Below, piece by piece: positions 13,566 through 19,933 of a stretch of DNA of 26,005 nucleotides (positions are counted from its first letter, which is position 1; every line of letters begins with the position of its first letter). Origin of the DNA: a virus. The notes under the pieces were generated by a model. That model was not told the DNA's origin. It saw only the letters and a list, made by a program, of their open reading frames with translations, and ran no database searches. The stretch lies in the IMG/VR virus record IMGVR_UViG_3300028823_000394, positions 1 to 26,005 of that record. One strand, 5' to 3'. Position numbers and translations under genes: made by a program.

Positions 13566-14360
13566 TTGATTCCACGAAAAAGCGATTTCGAACAGTTCAA
13601 TTGGTGTCCTAAGTCATTCGAAATTCTAGTCATTCGTGGAGTCGAACCATCAAGATTACCTTATGTCATGCAAGTCGGAGATAGCTTTCATCATGCACAT
13701 GCAGAATTCTACGGTAAGTTGAACTTTAAGCATCTTGATCAACTTGGTAACAATGAAATTGCAATACGGAAGTATTTCCGAGGATTGTTGCTTTGGACGA
13801 AAGATGAGAGAATACGATTACTCTGTGATAACTTTGCAAATATGGAAACTAAACGTTGGATTGCTGCAGTCAAGGAAAAAGGGATTCAAGCTCCGAAGTA
13901 CTTTAAGCCGGTGTTATCTGAAGTCGCACTACTCAGTTTGAAACTTAGACGACGCGGACATCCTGATCGAGTTGACTTAACCTTCGACGATGAGTATGCA
14001 GTTGGCGAAGTCAAAACTGGACATGTACCGAAAGATTTAAGTTCGTATCGACGTGAGTGTGTCTGGTATCTTGAGATACTTGAGGACGTATGTCTAATCG
14101 GAATGGATGGGACATACGATAATCTCGAACCGTTCCGATTGCCGAAACCTCCAAAATATCTATTCGTTTACTTTCCACTCGACAATACCGTAATCTGGGA
14201 AGTACCCAATCCATGGACAAGAAAGGCATTGAAGAGACGCGAGAAGAAATTCTGGCATCATGTACGCAACGATATCTATCCACGTCTTGCAAATCCCTTT
14301 TGTCGGGATTGTTTAGTCGTTGATACTTGTGTTGATGAATGGGGAGGAGAATACACATGA
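13566..14360 (+). CDS. Cas4/RecB-like nuclease with four-Cys cluster
   Basis: A 264-residue protein from TTG 13566 (GAGAG upstream). An N-terminal FNWCPKSF holds C14, and GDSFHHAHAEF matches the RecB/Cas4 His motif. GHPDRVDLTF and AVGEVKTG supply the catalytic Asp (134 or 137), E148 and K150. The C terminus has CRDCLVVDTC (C246, C249, C255). One Cys at the front and three at the back is the layout that holds the 4Fe-4S cluster in Cas4, AddB and Dna2. Likely a DNA end-processing exonuclease in recombination or packaging. No cas1/cas2 or CRISPR array is present, so a CRISPR role is not indicated. Confidence 0.8.
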   Translation: MIPRKSDFEQFNWCPKSFEILVIRGVEPSRLPYVMQVGDSFHHAHAEFYGKLNFKHLDQLGNNEIAIRKYFRGLLLWTKDERIRLLCDNFANMETKRWIAAVKEKGIQAPKYFKPVLSEVALLSLKLRRRGHPDRVDLTFDDEYAVGEVKTGHVPKDLSSYRRECVWYLEILEDVCLIGMDGTYDNLEPFRLPKPPKYLFVYFPLDNTVIWEVPNPWTRKALKRREKKFWHHVRNDIYPRLANPFCRDCLVVDTCVDEWGGEYT

Positions 14361-14593
14361 ATATTTGGAAAGACGATACTTATGAGAAAAAAATCCGTGA
14401 ATGTATTGAGCAACAAGCAACGAAAAAGGATTTATGGTTACTAGGACGAATTGGTGCAAAACCTGGTGACGTCAAATCCAAAGAAGACCTTAAACGTTTT
14501 CACTTCTACTGTGATGGCTGTAAACAGAAAACACCAGCAATTGAAGCAGTATTGCACCACAATATAATGAAGTCAAAGTCTCCGACGGAATGA
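14357..14593 (+). CDS. Small protein with one CxxC knuckle, 78 aa
   Basis: ATG 14357 overlaps the nuclease stop as ATGA and follows GGGGAGGAGA. The product is helical and basic, with FHFYCDGCKQKTPAIEAV near residues 53-70: a single CxxC. A zinc ribbon needs a second CxxC, and that is found in the next tiny ORF (VCGDC). The two may be halves of one ancestral protein or partners. Function unknown. Confidence 0.6.
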   Translation: MNIWKDDTYEKKIRECIEQQATKKDLWLLGRIGAKPGDVKSKEDLKRFHFYCDGCKQKTPAIEAVLHHNIMKSKSPTE

Positions 14594-14679
14594 TAGGATT
14601 GATAACTGAGAAAGTAGCGTTGGTGTGTGGAGATTGCGAGTCGAAATTAAAACCGATGGAGAAAACCAAACTTGATTGA
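14590..14679 (+). CDS. 29-aa microprotein with CxxC, possible second half of a split zinc ribbon
   Basis: ATG 14590 overlaps the previous stop as ATGA, and its end overlaps the TTG of the ERCC4 nuclease. It encodes 29 residues with EKVALVCGDCESKLKPMEK. With the upstream CDGC it would complete a ribbon with about 35 residues between knuckles. It could be a coupled subunit or the remnant of a frameshift. Confidence 0.4.
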   Translation: MIGLITEKVALVCGDCESKLKPMEKTKLD

Positions 14680-15334
14680 ACTCGATACTCGTGAACCAAA
14701 GTTCCATAGAGTACTAAAGGCACTAAGAGTACCGTATAAGAGAAAAACACTACCTGCAGGAGATATCAAGATTGGACCGATTGTAATAGAAAGGAAGGAA
14801 ATCTCGGACTTTGTGCTTAGTATGCAAGAGGAAGAAAGGCTTTGGAAACAATGCACAAGACTTGCACGGGAAAAATTTCCATGCGTTGCAATCACCGGAG
14901 ATGTAATTGAGTTATCAGGACAGTATCAAAAACGACACATGTACTTGAACATAAAGGCAATTAGGCATGCTATCGCAAGTATCTATATCCGTTATGCAAT
15001 ACCGGTAATATGGCTACCAAATGACGTCGAACTCGTTAATGTTTTGATAGCGATGGAGAGTAAGTATTCTGAGGGAAAACTTGGAATAACACACTTAATC
15101 CGACACACTGTAAAAGGACGACCGCGACAAATCACTGCCTTATGTGTGCTATTTGGACTTTCGGAAGCACAGGCAACCAGTTTGTTTCGATATGCAGGTG
15201 GGTCAATAAAGACTATATTCGAGTGGATAGATAATAAACCATATAAGATTCAAGATATTCATGGTATTGGAGAATCAACGGTTAGACGTATGCAGACTGT
15301 TTGGAAGGGGATGCAGAGGAAAGTAAAGGTATGA
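14672..15334 (+). CDS. ERCC4-domain (XPF/Hef/Mus81-type) structure-specific endonuclease
   Basis: A 220-residue protein from TTG 14672. It opens with IELDTREP and has the full nuclease signature GDIKIGPIVIERKEISD (D31, E40-R41-K42, D46). Helix-hairpin-helix-like repeats lie at about 155-215 (LCVLFGLSEAQATSLF, IHGIGESTVRRM). This is the compact archaeal XPF/Hef C-terminal architecture without a helicase. The family cuts branched DNA such as flaps and fork structures. It sits between a Cas4-like nuclease and an AAA+ ATPase, so it belongs to the replication-repair set. Confidence 0.88.
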   Translation: MIELDTREPKFHRVLKALRVPYKRKTLPAGDIKIGPIVIERKEISDFVLSMQEEERLWKQCTRLAREKFPCVAITGDVIELSGQYQKRHMYLNIKAIRHAIASIYIRYAIPVIWLPNDVELVNVLIAMESKYSEGKLGITHLIRHTVKGRPRQITALCVLFGLSEAQATSLFRYAGGSIKTIFEWIDNKPYKIQDIHGIGESTVRRMQTVWKGMQRKVKV

Positions 15335-15510
15335 AGATAATCAACGATTTTCAAACAAATGAAGGCATTGAGATGTTTGTCGGTATACTGATAAAGCATA
15401 AGAAGCATAGATTATGGATTTTCAACAAACCGGTTCATGGTTCTTATCTCGCGTTCGGACCCGATCCAAATAATCCAAAAAAGCAAAGATGGAAAGACTT
15501 GAGAACATGA
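15331..15510 (+). CDS. Hypothetical protein, 59 aa
   Basis: ATG 15331 overlaps the nuclease stop as ATGA. The longer frame from 15301 lies inside that gene. The product looks like a small beta protein (EMFVGILIKHKKHRLWIFNK, GSYLAFGPDPNNP) with many Lys and aromatic residues. No family is recognised. It ends overlapping the AAA+ gene. Confidence 0.5.
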   Translation: MKIINDFQTNEGIEMFVGILIKHKKHRLWIFNKPVHGSYLAFGPDPNNPKKQRWKDLRT

Positions 15511-16640
15511 AGGAACTCAATCCATACGATTTGACATTGGAAATACTCCATAGTAGAAGGATAGCCTTCGTTGACCTTTACCTACCTTACTACATAGCGT
15601 CGATTGGTACCCACATATTCAATATTGTGAATTATCAGAAACGCATCTTTTGGATGCATCAAATGGTTCCCAATTTTCGTTTACATATCATGATGGTTGC
15701 ACCACCAGGTTGGATCAAAAGTTTCACACTGAAGCAATTACTTGATGGTCCATATTCACTGTTCGCAGGAACCAAACTCGATCCCCATTTCGAAGCAACC
15801 ATGACTGAAGCAGGATATGTTGGAACGTTAAGACTTGGAAAAGAAGGAGAAAAAGTACAAGTTATCGGAGCAGCAGAAGAACACAAGTATAGTATAATCG
15901 GTTGTGAGGAGTTTTCAGCTCTCGCAGCAATGATGTTAACGAGTCATAGCAAATCGCTTGATGTTGCAATGCTTACAGGTTTAGAATCCGGATGGGTGCG
16001 AAAACGTCTTGCTGCAGGCAAAATCGAGTATCAGACATTTCATACGCTTTGGGCTGGAACCCAACCGATGAGATTTGATCCAACAGCTGGGATGACAAGA
16101 CGGTTTATATTTCTGGTCAAAACTCCAACTCAACGGGATAAGAGAATAATCAAGGATGCGAGAATTAAAGGCAGATACCAACGCTTTAGTGGAGATCCTG
16201 TTAAGCACTTACGTAAACTAACCGATCAGTTGTTTACGAAAATCGGTAACCTTGACGCCATCCATTTCGAAAACAGATTAGATAAGTTTATCCGAAGTTT
16301 CCAGGTCCCTCATTACGAGGATCAACTTTACGAGCGTCTAGCGCTTGGATACACAATAATGAGTAAACCATTTGAGAAAGAGTTATATGTTACACTTGAC
16401 GAAAACTTAAAGAACTTGATTACACATGCACATCAGTGGAGAAATAAACTTAAACGTGGATTAATGTCTAGTCAGGTGATAACAATTCTCCGTGACCATG
16501 GTGGGTCAATGGAGGTAAACAAACTTCGAATGGAATTGACGAATATTTCGTTAAGCTGGATGGAATCAACGAGATTAATCAACATGTTGATTCGATCCGG
16601 TGATTGTAAGCGAGATGGAATAAAGGTGATATTGAAATGA
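15507..16640 (+). CDS. MCM-like AAA+ ATPase, putative replicative helicase
   Basis: Using ATG 15507 (ATGA overlap; ATG 15489 is in frame) gives 377 residues. The AAA+ core shows VAPPGWIKS at the Walker A position (65-72) with Ala and Ile where two glycines are usual, and K71-S72 kept. YSIIGCEEF follows as Walker B (E134-E135), then TLWAGTQPM (sensor 1) and MTRRFIF (arginine finger, R198-R199). TEAGYVGTL resembles the MCM helix-2 insert. The C-terminal 60 residues look like a winged helix. It most resembles reduced MCM-type helicases of archaeal mobile elements. A helicase loader or another AAA+ is possible. Confidence 0.6.
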   Translation: MKELNPYDLTLEILHSRRIAFVDLYLPYYIASIGTHIFNIVNYQKRIFWMHQMVPNFRLHIMMVAPPGWIKSFTLKQLLDGPYSLFAGTKLDPHFEATMTEAGYVGTLRLGKEGEKVQVIGAAEEHKYSIIGCEEFSALAAMMLTSHSKSLDVAMLTGLESGWVRKRLAAGKIEYQTFHTLWAGTQPMRFDPTAGMTRRFIFLVKTPTQRDKRIIKDARIKGRYQRFSGDPVKHLRKLTDQLFTKIGNLDAIHFENRLDKFIRSFQVPHYEDQLYERLALGYTIMSKPFEKELYVTLDENLKNLITHAHQWRNKLKRGLMSSQVITILRDHGGSMEVNKLRMELTNISLSWMESTRLINMLIRSGDCKRDGIKVILK

Positions 16641-16855
16641 AGTTGAGAATTGTGATTGAGATTACAGATAATGAAGTAAAATTGAAATGTGGGAAATACG
16701 AGTTTGAGTTACCAATGAAAAAGTTAAGCACAGCTACTCGAGAACGATTGAAATACAGAGGGTACACTCCAGATACAATTGAACTCAAACATACTATCGA
16801 TGATATTCTAGCGATGCTGTACCGTAATTTAGGTATAGGAGCAGATAAACTGTAA
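16637..16855 (+). CDS. Hypothetical protein, 72 aa
   Basis: ATG 16637 overlaps the ATPase stop as ATGA. It starts with beta strands (LRIVIEITDNEVKLKCGKYE) followed by helices (STATRERLKYRG, IDDILAMLYRNLG). No motif is recognised. It is separated from queC by 12 bases holding a perfect GGAGGTGA. Confidence 0.5.
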   Translation: MKLRIVIEITDNEVKLKCGKYEFELPMKKLSTATRERLKYRGYTPDTIELKHTIDDILAMLYRNLGIGADKL

Positions 16856-16867
16856 GGAGGTGAAAGA

Positions 16868-17569
16868 TTGAAGGTTATAGCTGTTTTATCGGGTGGTATA
16901 GACTCAATATGCTATGCCGTAATTTGGCAGAACAGAGAAAACGTTGATACAATTCATCCGTTGATATTCGACTATGGGCAAAAAGCGTTAAGAGAAACAA
17001 TGGTAGCAGAAACGATGTCGACAAAACTGGAGTTCAAGAAGCCCAAAACAGTTGACATCATATTTATGAAAAAGCTATGGCCTGGAACACAACTCACTGA
17101 TGATTCAGTTGAAGTCAAAAATACTTATTCTCCGGATGTGGTTGTTCCAATCCGCAATGCAGTTTTTCTTGCAATAGCAACAGCATATGCGTATAGTATT
17201 GGTGCCAAAGTCGTAATCTACGGTGCACATATGGGTGATATCGTTCCAAACCCAATTACTGGTGAACCACTCTATCCCGACTGTAGTCCGGAATTCCAAA
17301 TGGTTCTTGAAACCGCCCTTAACATCGGACATTTCAGACACACAAGACAAATCGAGATACATTCACCAGCAAGAGATCAATTATCAAAGGTCGATATAGT
17401 CAAAAAGGGATTTGATTTGATTGGTGATACAATCTTCGAGACCTGGAGTTGCTATCAAAACTATAGACTTCAATGTGGTGTATGTGAGTCATGCCAAAAC
17501 CGTAGAAAAACATTCGAACTAGCTGGAATAGAAGACAAAACAAAATACTTAAAGGAGGTGATTGATTGA
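16868..17569 (+). CDS. queC: QueC, 7-cyano-7-deazaguanine (preQ0) synthase
   Basis: A 233-residue protein from TTG 16868 behind GGAGGTGA. It has the PP-loop SGGIDS (8-13), VPIRNAVFLAIA, the substrate motif YPDCSPEF and a four-Cys zinc site (C195, C203, C206, C209), all family hallmarks at normal length. QueC uses ATP and ammonia to turn CDG into preQ0, the last step of the route started by FolE, QueD and QueE downstream. It ends in TTGA, overlapping the start of a secreted protein gene. No QueF-like gene follows, so preQ0 is the expected end product in this window. Confidence 0.93.
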   Translation: MKVIAVLSGGIDSICYAVIWQNRENVDTIHPLIFDYGQKALRETMVAETMSTKLEFKKPKTVDIIFMKKLWPGTQLTDDSVEVKNTYSPDVVVPIRNAVFLAIATAYAYSIGAKVVIYGAHMGDIVPNPITGEPLYPDCSPEFQMVLETALNIGHFRHTRQIEIHSPARDQLSKVDIVKKGFDLIGDTIFETWSCYQNYRLQCGVCESCQNRRKTFELAGIEDKTKYLKEVID

Positions 17570-18042
17570 CTAGGTTAGAACAAGTACTTTCCGTTGCCTT
17601 ACTCGCAACGATTATTGTTGCCGCAGCAGTGATATATCTGATCTCGATACGTACAATTCCATCAACAGGAAAAATCAAAACAATCGGTGTTGAAGCATAC
17701 AAGGATCCCAACTGCACAGAGATTCTTGAGATGGTTGATTGGGGAATAATGAGTCCAGGCGACATTGCAGGATTCACGTGTTATTGCAAGAATATAAGAA
17801 ATGTGAACTTCACGATGAATATCAATGACAGTAATTGGAATCCAGCGAATATCTCGCAGTACTTTATCCTTGATTGGAACTACACAGGACGAATTATGCA
17901 TCCAGAAGATGTCGAGTTAGTACAAGTAACTCTTTACTTATCAGTGTCAATCCTTGATGACTATGATTCCACAGATATTCCTGATACATTCAGTTTCGAT
18001 ATCAATATTATCGCAACGGAGGTGAGTGCTAATGGCAGTTAA
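17566..18042 (+). CDS. Membrane-anchored secreted beta-sandwich protein
   Basis: A 158-residue protein from TTG 17566 with GGAGGTGA in the end of queC. One N-terminal hydrophobic segment (about 7-28) anchors or exports it. The rest is beta-rich with several N-glycosylation sequons (NCT, NFT, NIS, NYT). The order GVEAYKDPNCTEIL, VDWGIMSPGD, NWNPANIS, ILDWNY and LYLSVSI resembles a family of small exported proteins I recall from uncultured archaea such as Bathyarchaeia; that memory is unverified. Its place between queC and queD is odd: it may act at the cell surface, unrelated to base synthesis. Confidence 0.65.
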   Translation: MTRLEQVLSVALLATIIVAAAVIYLISIRTIPSTGKIKTIGVEAYKDPNCTEILEMVDWGIMSPGDIAGFTCYCKNIRNVNFTMNINDSNWNPANISQYFILDWNYTGRIMHPEDVELVQVTLYLSVSILDDYDSTDIPDTFSFDINIIATEVSANGS

Positions 18043-18244
18043 AAGTTGGTCAGGAATTCTTTGTCCTAAGTGCAAGTCAAGACTGAACAAGATAGCGAAT
18101 ATTCAATTGTATCCGAAAGGTGACACAACTGCAATTGAAGGCTACACATACTGCAAAACTTGTAGGGAGATTTACAAGGTTCCGAAAAAGAAACCGGAGG
18201 TGAAGAAAACTGAGAACTCTAGTACTAAAGCAACACAAATTTAG
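18032..18244 (+). CDS. Zinc-ribbon protein, 70 aa
   Basis: ATG 18032 follows GGAGGTGA; a longer in-frame start at 18026 is too close to the ribosome site. It has ILCPKCKS and YCKTCREIY, two zinc knuckles about 27 residues apart, with a Lys/Thr-rich tail. It overlaps queD by 35 bases, and its tail codons contain queD's ribosome site. A transcription-factor-like or accessory ribbon is plausible; function unknown. Confidence 0.6.
   Translation: MAVKSWSGILCPKCKSRLNKIANIQLYPKGDTTAIEGYTYCKTCREIYKVPKKKPEVKKTENSSTKATQI
18197..18212 (+). promoter_or_regulatory. Ribosome site that fixes a CTG start for queD
   Basis: GGAGGTGA at 18197-18204 is followed by five bases and CTG 18210-18212. The layout is nearly identical to that before TTG 6785. 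In the queD frame a TGA at 18201 closes the upstream side, and no ATG, GTG or TTG occurs before the active-site codons. Confidence 0.7.
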
Positions 18245-18608
18245 TGCTGCACATTATCTTGAACATCATGAGAAATGTGGTGTACTACACGGACATACGT
18301 ACTTTGTGAGAAACCTTGAAGTAGATTGCGAAGGGTTCGTTGATTTCGGTGCAATTACTGGTCTGATAGACGCATTCGATCATGTGCTACTTGTACCAAA
18401 GAAGCACTTGTCATATTGGCAAAAGATCGAAGACATCCTAGAACCAATAGGTGTGCGTGTACCAGTCATTGTATTGAACGATTCTAGTACAGTTGAAGAT
18501 ATTTCCGTAATGCTCGGAAATATGCTTGAAGCAGTAACGCATGTCTCTGCTGTTCGATTTACACTATACGAAGGTCCGAAGAATGGTGTTAAATACCCAC
18601 CGGAGTAA
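18210..18608 (+). CDS. queD: QueD, 6-carboxy-tetrahydropterin synthase, with CTG start
   Basis: A 132-residue protein when read from CTG 18210. It holds all family motifs: FSAAHYLEHH (zinc H15), EKCGVLHGHTY (C23 nucleophile, zinc H27 and H29), VDFG (D45), FDHVLL (D57, H58), SSTVED and LYEG. Starting at the first GTG (18306) would remove the zinc ligands and the catalytic Cys, so a CTG start is much more likely. QueD converts dihydroneopterin triphosphate from FolE to 6-carboxy-tetrahydropterin, the substrate of QueE. Normal length for the family. Confidence 0.9.
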   Translation: MRTLVLKQHKFSAAHYLEHHEKCGVLHGHTYFVRNLEVDCEGFVDFGAITGLIDAFDHVLLVPKKHLSYWQKIEDILEPIGVRVPVIVLNDSSTVEDISVMLGNMLEAVTHVSAVRFTLYEGPKNGVKYPPE

Positions 18609-18686
18609 GCAGTCCAGCAGAACCGATTTTTGGACGGACTCCCTCCTCCTAATTTCGGCACTGGATTTGCCTCTTTAGGTGATCAA

Positions 18687-18818
18687 ATGAGTACGGGTGA
18701 AGGAAAACCGAGAGATAAAGATCATACTGATGCGAGTTACTCTATCTGTCCAAGATGCGGATATGAAGCTCCAAACTATCAGAACAGATGCCCACGCTGT
18801 GGATACTATATAGCATAA
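18687..18818 (+). CDS. Zinc-ribbon microprotein, 43 aa
   Basis: ATG 18687 lies five bases after AGGTGAT; a TTG at 18630 gives a longer version without a ribosome site. The C-terminal half is a compact ribbon of two CPRCGY knuckles separated by ten residues. This is the size of rubredoxin-like or ribosomal zinc ribbons. The 78-base gap before it holds no other gene. Function unknown. Confidence 0.55.
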   Translation: MSTGEGKPRDKDHTDASYSICPRCGYEAPNYQNRCPRCGYYIA

Positions 18819-18829
18819 GACAGAACCCA

Positions 18830-18846
18830 TTTTCCTATTTTTTCTC
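18830..18846 (+). terminator. T-rich terminator
   Basis: A pyrimidine tract with TTTT and T6 follows the zinc-ribbon stop at 18818. It is similar to the tracts at 4989 and 12551. Confidence 0.45.
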
Positions 18847-18851
18847 TCATA

Positions 18852-18874
18852 GAGATAGCCGATACGACTATCTC
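18852..18874 (+). promoter_or_regulatory. Perfect 7-bp stem-loop before a ribosome site
   Basis: GAGATAG (18852-18858) and CTATCTC (18868-18874) form a perfect inverted repeat around a nine-base loop. It ends directly before GGGAGGA, the ribosome site of the gene at 18888. It could be an operator, an RNA stem affecting translation, or part of the terminator. Confidence 0.45.
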
Positions 18875-18887
18875 GGGAGGACACACA

Positions 18888-19178
18888 ATGGAAAATATTG
18901 AAAAGATAGAAGCAATCCCAGCAATCAAAGTAGTTGATGATTTCTTCGAGGCGATAATACAGATATCCGATGAGGAGATCGAAGAAGCAGTAGATAGGAT
19001 TTCCAGACTCGATGCAACATATGGAATACTTTGGGGTCTGAATAGATTTACAGGCAATGATGACAAGAACATAGAACTTTACTTGCTCAAGAGAGAAGCC
19101 TTGTACTTCATGGCCAAAATACGCGAAGACAAAAGATTCAAAATATTCCGTTTAGCGGTAGCAATGAGGAAACAATAA
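18888..19178 (+). CDS. Hypothetical helical protein, 96 aa
   Basis: ATG 18888 follows GGGAGGA. The product is acidic in its first half (ISDEEIEEAVDRISRLDA) and basic at its end (FRLAVAMRKQ), mostly helical. No family is recognised. It leads the queE-folE segment after a terminator and stem-loop, so it may share their transcript. Confidence 0.55.
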   Translation: MENIEKIEAIPAIKVVDDFFEAIIQISDEEIEEAVDRISRLDATYGILWGLNRFTGNDDKNIELYLLKREALYFMAKIREDKRFKIFRLAVAMRKQ

Positions 19179-19184
19179 TGGACA

Positions 19185-19301
19185 TTGTACCACCTGATAA
19201 AAGAATTTATCAATGTGGCAATATCCGCAATTTATATCTTAGCGATCGGAGACAAATGTCCAAAATGTGGAGGTGAACTTGAAAATGTTGAAAGTCTATG
19301 A
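19185..19301 (+). CDS. 38-aa microprotein: hydrophobic helix plus CPKCGGE
   Basis: After the stop at 19176-19178 the same frame continues openly. TTG 19185, with GAGGA about 13 bases upstream, gives 38 residues: a hydrophobic helix (FINVAISAIYILAIG) followed by KCPKCGGELENV. It overlaps the queE start by 17 bases and carries its ribosome site. A competing ATG at 19179 gives a less convincing 31-residue frame. Weak but plausible. Confidence 0.35.
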   Translation: MYHLIKEFINVAISAIYILAIGDKCPKCGGELENVESL

Positions 19302-19920
19302 GATTTTTCCAAGTATTCAAGGTGAAGGATTACATATCGGAACTCCAGCAGTATTCATACGCCTAGTGGGATGCAATCTTAACTGTATCTGGTGCGATAC
19401 GAAGTACGCGAGAACTGGAGGCAAAGAGATGACCGAAGAAGGAATACTGGAGTGTCTTGAAGAGTTGGATGAAGGTTTACGGTTTGTAGTCATTACTGGA
19501 GGAGAACCATTAATACAGGATATAGAGAAACTGGTATATATGCTTGCTAGCCATGCATATACTGTACATATCGAAACAAACGGTACAATCAACATGAGTA
19601 ACCATCTCTTCGTCGATCATTTCATTGTTTCTCCGAAACTGATGAGTGCAAAGATAAGCCGTGATATTGCGATAGTTCCAGGAGTACTTAGACGATACAA
19701 GGAATCTAAAAAGGCAGAATTCAAGTTCGTAATCGCGGATTACAAGGATTTCGAAGAAATGTACAGACTTGTCGACGAGTATAAACTCCTACCAGTTGTG
19801 CTTCAACCTGTACATAACGATCCAGTTCTAGCGAGAGAAATCATCAATTGGGTTGCTAAACATCGAGCATACGCAGCAAGAATCTTGCCCCAACTACATA
19901 AGACATGGAAATTGAAATGA
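19285..19920 (+). CDS. queE: QueE, 7-carboxy-7-deazaguanine synthase (radical SAM)
   Basis: ATG 19285 sits eight bases after GGAGGTGA; the upstream GTG at 19267 precedes that site and is rejected. The 211-residue product opens YEIFPSIQGEGLHIG, has the radical-SAM cluster motif CNLNCIWC (C30, C34, C37; CX3CX2C) and TGGEPL (71-76), all typical of QueE. It rearranges 6-carboxy-tetrahydropterin to CDG with SAM. It lies 13 bases before folE and works between QueD and QueC. Confidence 0.93.
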   Translation: MLKVYEIFPSIQGEGLHIGTPAVFIRLVGCNLNCIWCDTKYARTGGKEMTEEGILECLEELDEGLRFVVITGGEPLIQDIEKLVYMLASHAYTVHIETNGTINMSNHLFVDHFIVSPKLMSAKISRDIAIVPGVLRRYKESKKAEFKFVIADYKDFEEMYRLVDEYKLLPVVLQPVHNDPVLAREIINWVAKHRAYAARILPQLHKTWKLK

Positions 19921-19933
19921 TGGAGGTGACAAA

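Noticed and set aside
14339-14356. Longer start for the CxxC protein at 14339
   Set aside because: It precedes the ribosome site and overlaps the nuclease end; ATG 14357 gives the usual ATGA coupling.
13566-14360. CRISPR adaptation role for the Cas4-like gene
   Set aside because: No repeat-spacer array and no Cas1 or Cas2 is present in the window; stand-alone viral Cas4-like nucleases are common.
15301-15330. Longer start for the 59-aa protein
   Set aside because: It lies inside the ERCC4 gene; ATG 15331 forms ATGA with that gene's stop.
18306-18608. GTG 18306 as the QueD start
   Set aside because: It would remove the zinc His residues, the catalytic Cys and the strong ribosome site's product; the CTG start keeps all of them.
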